NCBI RefSeq assembly: GCF_014635985.1
Contig: NZ_BMDT01000002.1
Span: 248,001 to 312,000, forward strand
Direction of reading: 5' to 3'
Length of the DNA stretch: 64,000 nt
From: Enterococcus alcedinis
GTDB lineage: Bacteria > Bacillota > Bacilli > Lactobacillales > Enterococcaceae
Under the pieces are notes generated by a model. That model worked only from the letters and a program-made list of their open reading frames with translations. It was not told where the DNA came from and made no database searches. The translations under genes were made by a program, and so were the position numbers. This document shows positions 43,247 through 52,909 of this stretch, piece after piece (the stretch's first letter is position 1; the number at the start of each line of letters is the position of its first letter).

Positions 43247-43927
43247 ATGAATTCAGAACCTTATTACAAACGAAAAATCATATTAGCCCTGTTTCTCAGT
43301 GGCTTATCCGGATTTATTGATATTTTGGGATTATTTAGCATTGGTGGCATGTTTCTATCTTTTATGAGTGGTAATTCGACGCGTTTTGCATTTTATTTAG
43401 CGGATGGTCATTTTCGCCAAGCCCTCCCCTACTTATTAATTATTTCAGGCTTTGTCTTCGGTGCTTTTTTAGGTGACCAACTCAAGAGCCATTTTCCTAA
43501 ATACAAATTAATTAGTATTTTAATTGTTGAAACAGCCTTAATTTTAACAAGTTATACGATGCTTCATTTCACCTTCTCGGATGAGTGGACCCATCTTCCA
43601 TTGACCATCGCGATGGGTTTGCAAAATGCGATTCAAATTGAAGTCGGTGATAAAATTATTGGTCGAACGTTCTTCTCAGGCGTTTTACACTCACTTGGCG
43701 CCTCTCTTTCACAACTCTTGCAAAAGAAAGCTTCATGGAAATCACCGGCACTTGATCTATTGATTTGGATTGTTGCGGTCTCAGGCGCGTTTTTAGCTGG
43801 TATCCTACAACCGAACATTCCAACCAAAACACTCCTTGGTGCGGTCTCAATCATTTTACTTTTACTGATTCTTTTTATTATAATATTAAGAAGTGCTGAG
43901 AAAAGAAACTTTATCACGCTACGCTAA
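43247..43927 (+). CDS. DUF1275 (YoaK-like) membrane protein
   Basis: A 226-residue protein with about six membrane helices. The N-terminal SGFIDILGLFSIGGMFLSFMSGNSTR is the DUF1275 signature, and the second half has MGLQNAIQIEVGDKIIGRTFFSGVLHSLG, close to the family AQNA-TYxSG motif. The transported compound, if any, is unknown. It is the first gene of a pair with carbonic anhydrase (18 bases apart), behind a Fur-like palindrome. AAAGGAA precedes the ATG. Confidence 0.85.
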   Translation: MNSEPYYKRKIILALFLSGLSGFIDILGLFSIGGMFLSFMSGNSTRFAFYLADGHFRQALPYLLIISGFVFGAFLGDQLKSHFPKYKLISILIVETALILTSYTMLHFTFSDEWTHLPLTIAMGLQNAIQIEVGDKIIGRTFFSGVLHSLGASLSQLLQKKASWKSPALDLLIWIVAVSGAFLAGILQPNIPTKTLLGAVSIILLLLILFIIILRSAEKRNFITLR

Positions 43928-43945
43928 TTTAAAGGAGACGAGAAA

Positions 43946-44497
43946 ATGAAACAAGTTTTTAAAGATATTTTATCGTATAATGAAGCTTTTGTAGAAAATA
44001 AGGAGTATCTCCCCTACCAAACAGATAGCAATCCGAATAAGAAATTAGCGATACTAACTTGCATGGACAGTCGCTTAACCGAATTATTACCGGCCGCGCT
44101 TGGTATTAAGAATGGTGATGCTAAAACCATTAAAAATGCGGGCGGAATGATTACAAGTCCTGTCGGATCAACCATTCGTAGTCTCGTCGTTTCGATTTAT
44201 GCCTTTGATATTAAACAAGTAATGGTAATTGGACACGATGATTGCGGTATGAGCCATGTTGATAATTCACCTTTAATTGAAAAAATGAAAGAACGCGGCA
44301 TCTCAAAAGAAGCCTTTGAAACATTTGACTCGGACAAGTTTGATACTGCTCGCTGGTTAGAAGGATTTGATAATGTGGAAGAATCCGTGGCAAAAACGGT
44401 GGATGCCATCATTAATCATCCACTCATCTCAAAAGACGTCGAAGTTCGCGGATTTGTGATTAATCCAAATACTGGGAAATTACGAGTTGTGAAATAA
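43946..44497 (+). CDS. Beta-class carbonic anhydrase
   Basis: A 183-residue zinc enzyme that interconverts CO2 and bicarbonate. The metal ligands are Cys in LTCMDSRL (about 39), His and Cys in VIGHDDCGM (about 95 and 98), and the Asp-Arg dyad of the same CMDSR motif. The family KNAGG element follows near 65. Short beta-CAs of this kind (YtiB-like) are common in Firmicutes and supply bicarbonate for carboxylations. AAAGGAG precedes the ATG; a long hairpin follows the gene. Confidence 0.92.
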   Translation: MKQVFKDILSYNEAFVENKEYLPYQTDSNPNKKLAILTCMDSRLTELLPAALGIKNGDAKTIKNAGGMITSPVGSTIRSLVVSIYAFDIKQVMVIGHDDCGMSHVDNSPLIEKMKERGISKEAFETFDSDKFDTARWLEGFDNVEESVAKTVDAIINHPLISKDVEVRGFVINPNTGKLRVVK

Positions 44498-44515
44498 GAA
44501 CTGGTATTCAAATAC

Positions 44516-44564
44516 AATGACCCTCAAAAGTTGGACTTCTTAGGTCGAACTTTTGAGGGTCATT
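44516..44564 (+). terminator. Long hairpin after the carbonic anhydrase gene
   Basis: AATGACCCTCAAAAGTT (44516-44532) and its exact complement (44548-44564) form a 17-pair stem 18 bases after the stop. The T-run is poor. Confidence 0.7.
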
Positions 44565-44573
44565 ATACTTTGC

Positions 44574-44720
44574 TTAATTATTTTTGTTTAACTTTAAAAG
44601 TAACACTTCATATGGTCTTAATTGTAGGTGTTGCTCTTTTTCAGTATTCGTAATTAAATCGATACTTGTGTCAGATACTTGAATTTCCTTTGTCGTCTCA
44701 GAGAAATTCATCACGAAAAT
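44574..44720 (-). pseudogene. Remnant of a glycoside hydrolase C-terminus
   Basis: On the minus strand about 48 codons end in a TAA at 44574-44576 and read like a sugar hydrolase C-terminal beta-domain: IFVMNFSETTKEIQV, then DLITNTEKE and LQLRPYEVLLLKL. The NFS and L-PYEVLLL patterns occur at the end of GH13 glucosidases and GH42 beta-galactosidases. An in-frame stop lies nine codons upstream of this stretch and there is no start or ribosome site, so this is a leftover of a deleted gene. It lies between the carbonic anhydrase hairpin and the recQ stop. Confidence 0.5.
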
Positions 44721-44771
44721 GATAAAACTTATCAGACTACGTATAAATTATTGTACTGTTTTTGAACATTG

Positions 44772-46532
44772 TTAGTCCTGTTTCAATACAGCCAAAAACG
44801 CTTCACCGTATTTTTCTAATTTATTTTGTCCAACACCTTTAATGTCTAAGAATGCCAGCGAGTTTTGTGGTTGTTTCTCGGCTAATTCTTTTAAGGTTTG
44901 GTCTGAAAAAATAACGTACGGTGGCATGCCTTGTTCACGCGCAATCTCTAATCGTAAGTTGCGTAGTTTCTCGAACAATTCATCGTCAGCGACAATTTGT
45001 TTGACGACGTTTTGTTTGCGTGAGACTATTTCTTTACCTAATAGGACTTGAACGCCTTTATTTGAAACAGACAAGGTTGGAAATTGTCCTTCTGAAGGGG
45101 TTAAGTAACCTTCGGCTGTTAAATAGTCAATCAGTCCACCCAAATCTTTTTGGGTCCAATCTTTCATCAAGCCGTGTGTCGGTAATTGCTCAAAACGCCA
45201 CTGTTTGACTTTCTGGTCATTCGATCCGCAGAGTACTTTAATGACTAGTGATTTACCAAAGCGCTCACCCATTCGTTTAACGCATGATAAGACTTTTTGT
45301 GTTTCAACCGTAATTTCAACGACCTCACGATCATCCAAACAGTTGCTACATTGCCCACATTCGCTGGTATTTTCTTCGCCAAAATAACGCAAAATATACT
45401 GCTGTAAACACATTTGTGTATGGGCGTATTGATTCATTTCTTGTAATTTCATATGTTCACTTTGACGATAAGTGATGTCGGATTCCGATTGTTCGATAAA
45501 GAATTTTTGAATTTGAATATCTTGTGCACCGTACATCAAAATTGCTTCACTCGGCAAACCGTCTCGTCCAGCACGACCGGCTTCTTGGTAATACGATTCA
45601 ATGTTACCCGGCATTTGCGCATGGATGACGAAACGAACGTTACTTTTATTAATTCCCATTCCAAAAGCATTGGTTGCGACAATCACAGCGATTTGGTCGT
45701 ACAAGAAGGCTTCTTGATTGCTCGAACGATCGACTTCACTTAAACCTGCATGGTAGCGACCGGCTTTGATTTTATGATGGGTTAATAATTGATAAATGCG
45801 TTCGACTTCTTTACGAGTACTCGCATAAATAATGCCTGCTTGGTCTTTGTTTAGACGTAAATACTCAAGTAAGTAAACATCCTTTTGGTTTTTAACAACT
45901 TGAAAAGATAAGTTTTTACGAGCAAAACCTGTCTTGACTTCGTTTTCCATGGGAATGCCTAGTCGTTTGCGAATGTCTTCTGCAACTTGAGGTGTTGCGG
46001 TTGCCGTTAGTGCCACGATGGGTGGTTTTTGGTCGAATTGTTGAATCGTTTCAGCGACACTTAAATAACTTGGACGAAAATCATGTCCCCATTGTGAAAT
46101 ACAGTGGGCTTCATCGACTGCCAATAAACTAAGCGGCACGTAGCGTAATAATTCTTGAAAATCAAAACTCGTTAAACGTTCAGGTGCAACGTAAAGAAGT
46201 TTGACTTCCCCTTGCCCCACTTGGCGAAAACGTTGATTGGTTTCTTCTTGTGACAACGTACTATTAATATAAGTCGCTGGTATCCCCATTTCATTCAATT
46301 GATCGACTTGGTCTTTCATTAGTGAAATTAGCGGCGAGATCACAAGGGTCAAACCTTCCAACATGAGTGACGGTAGTTGGTAACAAACCGATTTCCCTCC
46401 GCCTGTTGGCATGATTCCTAACACATTCTCACCGTTTAAAATCGCATCGATAATGGTTTCTTGCCCCGGACGAAACTCGGAGTAACCAAATTTTTCTGCT
46501 AAAAGTTGTTGCTTTGTATTAATTAGATTCAT
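44772..46532 (-). CDS. recQ: RecQ-family ATP-dependent DNA helicase
   Basis: A 586-residue 3'-5' helicase. Motif 0 is FGYSEFRPGQ, Walker A MPTGGGKSVCYQLP, motif II DEAHCISQWGHDFRPSY, and motif VI QEAGRAGRDG. The zinc-binding Cys cluster lies in CGQCSNCLD near 375, then a winged helix and a C-terminal HRDC domain (about 510-583). The chosen ATG at 46532 has GAGGAG directly in front, an unusually tight spacing; the frame is open to 46577. The promoter -10 TATACT lies inside the loop of the preceding terminator hairpin. Confidence 0.93.
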   Translation of the reverse strand: MNLINTKQQLLAEKFGYSEFRPGQETIIDAILNGENVLGIMPTGGGKSVCYQLPSLMLEGLTLVISPLISLMKDQVDQLNEMGIPATYINSTLSQEETNQRFRQVGQGEVKLLYVAPERLTSFDFQELLRYVPLSLLAVDEAHCISQWGHDFRPSYLSVAETIQQFDQKPPIVALTATATPQVAEDIRKRLGIPMENEVKTGFARKNLSFQVVKNQKDVYLLEYLRLNKDQAGIIYASTRKEVERIYQLLTHHKIKAGRYHAGLSEVDRSSNQEAFLYDQIAVIVATNAFGMGINKSNVRFVIHAQMPGNIESYYQEAGRAGRDGLPSEAILMYGAQDIQIQKFFIEQSESDITYRQSEHMKLQEMNQYAHTQMCLQQYILRYFGEENTSECGQCSNCLDDREVVEITVETQKVLSCVKRMGERFGKSLVIKVLCGSNDQKVKQWRFEQLPTHGLMKDWTQKDLGGLIDYLTAEGYLTPSEGQFPTLSVSNKGVQVLLGKEIVSRKQNVVKQIVADDELFEKLRNLRLEIAREQGMPPYVIFSDQTLKELAEKQPQNSLAFLDIKGVGQNKLEKYGEAFLAVLKQD

Positions 46533-46563
46533 CTCCTCAATCTCATTCCTTTGACTTCGACAA

Positions 46564-46617
46564 AAACAAGCAATCAAAGTGATGGTCTTAGTATACCAAA
46601 ACTTTGATTGCTTGTTT
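46564..46617 (-). terminator. Terminator of the GNAT gene, upstream of recQ
   Basis: AAACAAGCAATCAAAGT and its exact complement form a 17-pair stem. Read on the minus strand it is followed by TTTTTG. The 20-base loop contains TATACT, a plausible -10 for recQ. Confidence 0.8.
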
Positions 46618-46634
46618 CATTTTTTAGAGAATCG

Positions 46635-47066
46635 TTACGCTTTTAAACGTTTGTGTAAATAATACTTCGTGACACCACGCATCGGCATGTCTTCTAATGA
46701 ACCAAAAATTTCATACCCATTTTTTTGATAAAATTCAAGTGCTTGATAGCTTTTTGTTGTTAACGTTAAATGAATCATCTCACGTTGTCGCGCGATTTCT
46801 TCAATTTTTTGCATAAGTTGGCTACCAATTCGTTGTTCACGGTAACCCTCATCTACGGCTAATAAATTGATGTAAATCGATTCATACGTTTGTTTCGCAA
46901 TTAATCCTCCGGCTATTTTCCCTTGATAAACGGCTGCGATAGCAATCATTTCATCCTCGATTTTTTCAATACCTGCTGCTTCGTTTTGTGCGTCAAAAAT
47001 CCCTTCTAACACGCTACGTAATTCTTCTACTTCAATTGACTCAAAGGTTACTTGATTCTTTTCCAA
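46635..47066 (-). CDS. GNAT-family N-acetyltransferase
   Basis: A 143-residue acetyltransferase. The acetyl-CoA loop is GYREQRIGSQLMQKIEEIA near 78, preceded by INLLAVDE and followed by KSYQALEFYQKNGYEIFGSL. A TTG start with ATGGGG seven bases upstream is accepted; this places the start 26 bases inside the SGNH hydrolase gene, so the two are probably co-transcribed and coupled. Substrate unknown. Confidence 0.78.
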   Translation of the reverse strand: MEKNQVTFESIEVEELRSVLEGIFDAQNEAAGIEKIEDEMIAIAAVYQGKIAGGLIAKQTYESIYINLLAVDEGYREQRIGSQLMQKIEEIARQREMIHLTLTTKSYQALEFYQKNGYEIFGSLEDMPMRGVTKYYLHKRLKA

Positions 47067-47712
47067 ATTGAAACCCCATTTCTTTTAGTATGGCATTGGC
47101 AATTAAGAAATGCCCATTTTTATTTGGATGCACCCGATCATCCGATAATAGATAACTTGATTGTTGCGTTAAGTAGTCATCCACTACTGCTTGTAAATCA
47201 AAATAAGGCAATTGATTCTTTTCAGCTAGTCGTTTGACTACCGCTTGGTATTTCTTTAATTGCTGCAGCATCGGATCGTCTGAACTCTTTTCAAACATAA
47301 AAGGACTCAGTAAAAAAATCCCTTTGACTTTTTCTTTTGTTTGATCGATTAAGGTTTGATACGTTTGTTCGAATACATCGAGAGTGACTAGATCAGTCGG
47401 ATGTTGAAACGCACTGTCAAAAAAGCGCCAAACATCGTTGATTCCGATTAAAATTGCCACATAATCAGGGGCTAAATCAAGGACATCCCTCTGCCAACGC
47501 TGCGCTAAATCGGTCACGCGGTTGCCACTGATGCCTTTATTAATCACCTTGATGACGTATTCTGGATACACCGCCGTTAAAGCTTGCGAAATCATTGAGA
47601 CATAGCCTTCGCCAAGACTATCAAAATTGCCTGGAGTACTTTGATAATTTCGATTCACATCCGTGACAGAATCTCCGATAAAAAGAACTTTTGTTTCTTT
47701 TTCAATGAGCAT
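47041..47712 (-). CDS. SGNH/GDSL-family hydrolase
   Basis: A 223-residue esterase-like protein. Block I FIGDSVTDVNR carries the nucleophile Ser (about 12), block II has the Gly in NKGISGNRV, block III the Asn in IGINDVWR, and block V the Asp-His pair in DDRVHPNKNGH near 195. The ATG at 47712 follows GGAAG by nine bases. The frame stays open to 48000, but that extension would overlap the divergent lipoprotein gene and lacks family resemblance. No signal peptide, so it acts in the cytosol, probably on acetylated sugars or lipids. Confidence 0.87.
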   Translation of the reverse strand: MLIEKETKVLFIGDSVTDVNRNYQSTPGNFDSLGEGYVSMISQALTAVYPEYVIKVINKGISGNRVTDLAQRWQRDVLDLAPDYVAILIGINDVWRFFDSAFQHPTDLVTLDVFEQTYQTLIDQTKEKVKGIFLLSPFMFEKSSDDPMLQQLKKYQAVVKRLAEKNQLPYFDLQAVVDDYLTQQSSYLLSDDRVHPNKNGHFLIANAILKEMGFQFGKESSNL

Positions 47713-47884
47713 GAGTACATTCTTCCTTTCACAGTAAACGTTTCCTCCATTATACCGATACATCTGATAAAAAAACAGAGGCAATCCTAATTTAACGCCA
47801 TTTGTTCCCTTTTTTTCAAGCAATAAAATTGACGAATCCTTCGACATCATTATACATTTACGGTATGAAAGCGAGGCGATTCTC

Positions 47885-48358
47885 ATGAAACAGCCAATTA
47901 AAAAAGGATTTTTTAGTCTATTATTTTTTGTTCTTTTGGTCTTATTTACTGCCTGTAGTCCAGGTTCCGATGCCAAACCACAATCCAAAACATTTATCAA
48001 CGAGTCACCTGAAATGACTACTGAGATGATCTACACTTACGAAGGGGATAAAGTGATTCATCAAAAAACGACGAATACTATGCCTTATTCAAGCCTAGGA
48101 GTCACAACCCAAGAAGAAGCCAAAGCAATTCTTGACCCGATTGTTGAACAATATCAAGGCTATGAAGGCTTAACAGAAACCATCGACTATCAAGAAAATC
48201 AATTTATCGAAGTGGTCGAAGTTGATTATTTAGTTGTTGATATTGAAGCAATACGCAATATCCCTGGTATGACTTTTGAAGGAGATGTTTCTAACGGAAT
48301 CAGTCTAAAACGCTCGGAAGAAATGCTCTTAGAAAATGGATTTATCGAGAAAGAATGA
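47885..48358 (+). CDS. DUF1307 (YehR-like) lipoprotein
   Basis: A 157-residue lipoprotein. The signal peptide (about 1-23) ends in the lipobox LFTAC, which puts the mature protein on the outer face of the membrane. The rest matches the YehR/DUF1307 pattern: EMIYTYEGDKVIHQKTTN, then a long helix and VEVDYLVVDIEAIRNIPGM. Function unknown. AGGCGATT before the ATG is a modest ribosome site. It is divergent from the SGNH hydrolase. Confidence 0.82.
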   Translation: MKQPIKKGFFSLLFFVLLVLFTACSPGSDAKPQSKTFINESPEMTTEMIYTYEGDKVIHQKTTNTMPYSSLGVTTQEEAKAILDPIVEQYQGYEGLTETIDYQENQFIEVVEVDYLVVDIEAIRNIPGMTFEGDVSNGISLKRSEEMLLENGFIEKE

Positions 48359-48371
48359 CATACTAATCGAC

Positions 48372-48408
48372 AAAAGACACCCAAATTTTCCATTTGGGTG
48401 TCTTTTTT
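48372..48408. terminator. Bidirectional terminator between the lipoprotein and methyltransferase genes
   Basis: AAAAGACACCCAAA pairs with TTTGGGTGTCTTTT around a short loop, with T-run behind. Confidence 0.9.
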
Positions 48409-48418
48409 GTGTGTTTAT

Positions 48419-49150
48419 TTATTTTTTGGTTGCCGAAATAATCAACATCATTGGTCGGCGGCTTTCTTCTTTCATACCTGGTAAATCGAGCATTTCTACT
48501 GGTGGAATTGGTTCTATCACGTGGGTTAATTCCAATTTATTTTGTAGTAACGTGCTCAAATAGGTCGTCAATGTCCGATGGTATTTCGTCATCTTGGTGC
48601 CAAGAAACGAGACTTCACGCACACCTTCTTCGTAATAGCGATCAACTGGAAAATGATCAATTTCGCCGTTTTCTGTATAAATCCAATCTTGACGGCCATC
48701 CGCGGTAAAGATTGGATGTTCGACGGTAAAAATCAATTGCCCACCAGGATTTAATAAGCGCGTCATTTGCTTGACTAATCCTTGGAAATCCTCAATATAA
48801 TGGAAGACCAACGAACTAAAAATCAAATCAAATGTTTCTGTTAGCGTATCTAATGCATCAATGGATTGGCACAGATAAGTGATTTTATCATCGGTTGTTT
48901 GTTCACGAGCAACGGTCAACATTTTCTCAGATGAATCAATCGCCAGAACAGACGATGCCCCTTTTTCTCGGAAATATCGTGCATGCCAACCGTAGCCACA
49001 ACCTAAATCTAAGACTTTTTTATCGGTTAATGACGGTAAGATTTTTTGTAAGTTGTCCCACTCACCCGCTCCGGCTAGACCGAGTTTTGAACGTGACATT
49101 TGCGCATACTGTTCGAAAAAAGTTGGATTGTTATAGACATTTTGTGTCAA
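48419..49150 (-). CDS. SAM-dependent methyltransferase (class I)
   Basis: A 243-residue methyltransferase of the UbiE/small-molecule group. Motif I is VLDLGCGYGWHARYF near 47, the acidic ribose-binding residue lies in VLAIDSSEKML, the DLIFSSLVFHYIED segment near 108 is motif IV, and LLNPGGQLIFTVEHP follows. The TTG at 49150 lies eight bases after AAGGAG and is preferred to the GTG overlapping that site. Fifteen bases separate it from fhs, so the two may share a transcript. The methyl acceptor is unknown. Confidence 0.85.
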   Translation of the reverse strand: MTQNVYNNPTFFEQYAQMSRSKLGLAGAGEWDNLQKILPSLTDKKVLDLGCGYGWHARYFREKGASSVLAIDSSEKMLTVAREQTTDDKITYLCQSIDALDTLTETFDLIFSSLVFHYIEDFQGLVKQMTRLLNPGGQLIFTVEHPIFTADGRQDWIYTENGEIDHFPVDRYYEEGVREVSFLGTKMTKYHRTLTTYLSTLLQNKLELTHVIEPIPPVEMLDLPGMKEESRRPMMLIISATKK

Positions 49151-49165
49151 TTGCCACACTCCTTT

Positions 49166-50842
49166 TTAGAATAAACCCGTAATCGTACCAAATTCATCGA
49201 CATCAATGCCTTCTGCCGCTGGAACTTTTGGCAAGCCTGGCATGGTCATCATTGCACCCGTTAAAGCGACAATAAAACCGGCTCCGGCCGACACTTTTAA
49301 TTGGCGAATTGTCACGTCAAAATCCGTTGGTGCTCCGATTAACGTTGGGTTATCAGAAAATGAATATTGCGTTTTCGCCATACAAATAGGATAGTTTCCA
49401 AAACCAAGACGCTCTAATTCTTTCATTTCAAAACGAGCAGCAGGTGTTAATACGGCTTTTTCTCCACCGTAAACTTTTTGAACGATTTTATTGAGTTTTT
49501 CTTCAATTGTATCTTCTAAATCATAGGCAAATTGGAAATGATTTTCTCTTTCAGCTAGCTCGACCACTTTTTCTGCTAGAGCAACTCCACCTGCGCCACC
49601 TTTTTCCCAAACTTCTGAAATGACAACATCGACACCACGTGCTTGACAAGCGGCTTGGACAGCATCTAATTCTGCCTGTGTATCGGTCGGAAATTGGTTG
49701 ATTGCTACGACAACTGGCAAGCCAAATGTCTCTTGCATATTGCTTAAATGGCGCTCTAAATTCGGTAAACCTGCAAGTACTGCTTCAATATTTTCGGCTC
49801 CAAGTTCGCTCTTTGCTACGCCTCCATGCATTTTTAAGGCGCGAATCGTTGCGACTAAAACAACGGCATCCGGTTGTAATTCGGCCATACGACACTTAAT
49901 ATCGATGAACTTTTCCGCCCCTAAGTCGCCACCAAATCCGGCTTCTGTCACACAGTAATCGGCATATTTTAACGCCATTTTCGTTGCTAAGACACTGTTA
50001 CAACCGTGCGCAATGTTGGCAAACGGGCCTCCATGAATCAAGGCAGGCGTATGCTCCAATGTTTGCACAACGTTTGGATGAATCGCATCTTTTAATAAAG
50101 CTGCTAATGCACCCGTCGCTTTTAAATCACCGGCTGTCACAGGCTGAGCATTAAGATTATAGCCGACAATAATTTTCGCTAGTTTTTCTTTTAAATCCGT
50201 CAAACTATTGGATAAACATAAAATCGCCATCATTTCAGATGCAACGGTAATATCAAAACCATCTTCACGTGGCACACCATTAGCTTTGCCTTGTAACCCA
50301 TTGACGATATGGCGCAATTGACGGTCATTCATGTCGACAACACGCTTCCAAGTAATGCGACGTGAATCGATCTGTAACGCATTCCCATGATGAATATGAT
50401 TATCTAGTAACGCAGCTAATAAATTATTAGCTGCACTAATCGCATGGAAATCACCGGTAAAGTGCAAGTTAATGTCTTCCATCGGAACAACTTGCGCATA
50501 ACCACCACCTGCAGCGCCACCTTTCATCCCAAAAACCGGACCTAACGACGGCTCTCTTAAGGCTAACATCGCCTTTTTACCAATCGCAGATAACCCATCC
50601 GCGAGTCCAACAGAAGTCGTTGTTTTTCCTTCGCCTGCTGGTGTCGGTGTAATGGCTGTCACTAAAATTAATTTTCCATTTGGTCGCTCCGCCAATTGAT
50701 CCAATTCGCGAACATTTAACTTCGCTTTGTACTTGCCATATAAATCATAGCTTTCATCTGTTAATCCTAAATCTTCTACAATTTCTTGAATCGGTTTCAT
50801 TGTTGTTTGTAATGCAATTTCAATATCCGATAAAAAAGCCAC
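49166..50842 (-). CDS. fhs: Formate-tetrahydrofolate ligase
   Basis: A 558-residue ATP-dependent enzyme that makes 10-formyltetrahydrofolate from formate. The ATP loop is [16 protein letters not shown] near 63, followed by [23 protein letters not shown] with conserved glycines, and [13 protein letters not shown] near 120. Length and sequence match the bacterial homotetrameric enzyme. The GTG at 50842, ten bases after AAAGGGAG, gives the usual N-terminus; the frame opens three codons earlier with a TTG too close to that site. It feeds purine and formyl-methionine synthesis. Confidence 0.95.
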   Translation of the reverse strand: MAFLSDIEIALQTTMKPIQEIVEDLGLTDESYDLYGKYKAKLNVRELDQLAERPNGKLILVTAITPTPAGEGKTTTSVGLADGLSAIGKKAMLALREPSLGPVFGMKGGAAGGGYAQVVPMEDINLHFTGDFHAISAANNLLAALLDNHIHHGNALQIDSRRITWKRVVDMNDRQLRHIVNGLQGKANGVPREDGFDITVASEMMAILCLSNSLTDLKEKLAKIIVGYNLNAQPVTAGDLKATGALAALLKDAIHPNVVQTLEHTPALIHGGPFANIAHGCNSVLATKMALKYADYCVTEAGFGGDLGAEKFIDIKCRMAELQPDAVVLVATIRALKMHGGVAKSELGAENIEAVLAGLPNLERHLSNMQETFGLPVVVAINQFPTDTQAELDAVQAACQARGVDVVISEVWEKGGAGGVALAEKVVELAERENHFQFAYDLEDTIEEKLNKIVQKVYGGEKAVLTPAARFEMKELERLGFGNYPICMAKTQYSFSDNPTLIGAPTDFDVTIRQLKVSAGAGFIVALTGAMMTMPGLPKVPAAEGIDVDEFGTITGLF

Positions 50843-50990
50843 TTCAATCAAACTCCCTTTTGTTATTGTTACGTCTAGTATTAATCGAAAACAATCGCTA
50901 TTTCAAGTCTTTTTTGCTGAAATGGCAAACATTCTCATTTAAATACGATTGTTTATACCTAATATCGATTTATCATCCGACTTTTAGCGT

Positions 50991-52757
50991 TTATTCCAGT
51001 AATTCTTGAACTCGTTGCGCTAACGTACGCTCTTGATCGAATGTTTCGCGAATCGCAAAAGCTTTACTTGGTTCATTGGTAATAATCCCATCGACATTCA
51101 AACCAAATGCACGGCGGACTAAGTTTTCTTGATTGACTGTCCAAACCATAATTCCCTTGCCCTGATCGCGCGCTTGCTCCATTAGACGTTGATTCAGTGA
51201 AAATTCCTCAATGACAACCATATCAGCTGACGTTTTTGGTAAATTACCAATATTCAGGGCTACTAGATAGCCCGTTTTGATCTCAGGGTCAAGTTCTTTC
51301 ACCCGTGCAACCGTTGTTTCATCTAGTGATTGAACGATATATTCTTTCGTTACATCGGCTTTTTGTAAGATTTCGACAAATTTTTCTTCCATATCGTCTG
51401 ATTCATCGCCGTGTAATTTCAATTCGACGACGAGCTTCATATCGATTTCTTTGGCTACCGCTAAATAGTCTTCAAAAGAAGGAATAAAATCGCTATGCCC
51501 GCCGGCTGACACTTGAATTTCTTGTAATTGTGCCAACGTTAAGTCTTGGATTCGTTCTGGTCGATTGGCTAAGCGTCCAAGATTGGCATCATGAATCACC
51601 ACAAATTGCTGGTCTTTCGTTTGCTGAATATCCATTTCGACAAAATCAGCCTTGGCCGTTTTCGCTGCTCGCAAGGAACCAATCGTATTTTCAACCCCTT
51701 CTGCCATATAGCCACGATGGGCAATGATTTGCGTCGTTGGTTGATATAAAATTTTTGTTAACGAGACCGTGTTTCCCACAACCGTACTAATAAAAACAAT
51801 CGCTAGAATCGGGTAAAGGATTTTTGACCATGGTCGAAAGAAAAAACTTTTCGTGTCACGTTTAATCGCCGATGGTGCTCCCGTACGATTATAAGCTAGC
51901 CGATATAAGACATTGGCGAACACCCCTTGTAATAAACCAAAAGAAAAAAAGAGAACGATTTGTAAAAATGTCAGCGTGATTCCTGCTACAACGGGTGCTG
52001 CTACAGGTAAAATACGTTCAATAATCATCAACGGAATTAACAATACACCCGTCAATGTTCCGATAGCCAACGCATATAGACCTACGATAATTCCCAAATA
52101 AAGGATATTAGTGATACTTTTTTTACGTGTATGCTGCCAACTTTTTTTAACTGCCTGTAAAATCGTTGCTTCTTTTTCGACCACAAAATATGGGACAACA
52201 AAAATCAGACGTAAACTTAAATAAATAATTAGAGCAAAGACACCGAAATAAATCAGCCAACCGCCATTAAATTTTAGTAATTCATCGGTAATAAAGTGTG
52301 GGATATACAAATTACTTGCTAAACCGGGACTCATACCAATTGATGCGATCGGTAAAATTAAGATAAAGTAAATTAAAAACACGACACTTTGAATGTTGAT
52401 AATATAGCGTGCTTTGTTATTCAACTTTTGAATAATCGTTTTTAATCGATACGGTTCTTGTGTGTCTTGCAAGTGAGCCAGCATAAAATAATAGGCCTGC
52501 TCATAGTAGATAAAAAAGATACTCGTCAAACCAAGCACTAACAAAACAACCAACGCCACTGGGTGACGGAGAACTTCAAAAATGGTATTTTCGGTAATAC
52601 TCGAAAGGCCGGTTACGTTTAAAATTTGTAAGAATAAATAAGACAACAAGGGCAAAGCAATCAGGACTCGTAACATGCGCAAAAAGAAGACACTTTCTAA
52701 ATACAATTTCAAATTTTTGTGAATTTGATACATACTTTGTTTCAATTGCTCGATCAT
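50991..52757 (-). CDS. Membrane glycerophosphodiester phosphodiesterase
   Basis: A 588-residue protein. The first 330 residues form a membrane region with about six to seven helices, as in the GPDPase membrane domain. The C-terminal 250 residues are a GDPD TIM barrel: IAHRGYMAEGVENTIGSL (about 345) with the catalytic His-Arg, FVEMDIQQTKDQQFVVIHD with the metal-binding Glu-Asp and second His, and VVELKLHG. It cleaves glycerophosphodiesters, possibly lipoteichoic-acid or phospholipid head groups at the membrane. AAGGAGG precedes the ATG. It is a single gene. Confidence 0.9.
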   Translation of the reverse strand: MIEQLKQSMYQIHKNLKLYLESVFFLRMLRVLIALPLLSYLFLQILNVTGLSSITENTIFEVLRHPVALVVLLVLGLTSIFFIYYEQAYYFMLAHLQDTQEPYRLKTIIQKLNNKARYIINIQSVVFLIYFILILPIASIGMSPGLASNLYIPHFITDELLKFNGGWLIYFGVFALIIYLSLRLIFVVPYFVVEKEATILQAVKKSWQHTRKKSITNILYLGIIVGLYALAIGTLTGVLLIPLMIIERILPVAAPVVAGITLTFLQIVLFFSFGLLQGVFANVLYRLAYNRTGAPSAIKRDTKSFFFRPWSKILYPILAIVFISTVVGNTVSLTKILYQPTTQIIAHRGYMAEGVENTIGSLRAAKTAKADFVEMDIQQTKDQQFVVIHDANLGRLANRPERIQDLTLAQLQEIQVSAGGHSDFIPSFEDYLAVAKEIDMKLVVELKLHGDESDDMEEKFVEILQKADVTKEYIVQSLDETTVARVKELDPEIKTGYLVALNIGNLPKTSADMVVIEEFSLNQRLMEQARDQGKGIMVWTVNQENLVRRAFGLNVDGIITNEPSKAFAIRETFDQERTLAQRVQELLE

Positions 52758-52909
52758 TCGTAATCATCCTCCTTCTAATACTCTCTTCGTTATTATAACA
52801 ATAATTGTCTATTTATACGAAAATTTCTCGCTTGTGCTTTAGCCTATCGTTCGTTTTTTGATGAACTCTGTGCTACGCTTAAAGCAAATTGAAGGAAGGA
52901 TGAACCGCT

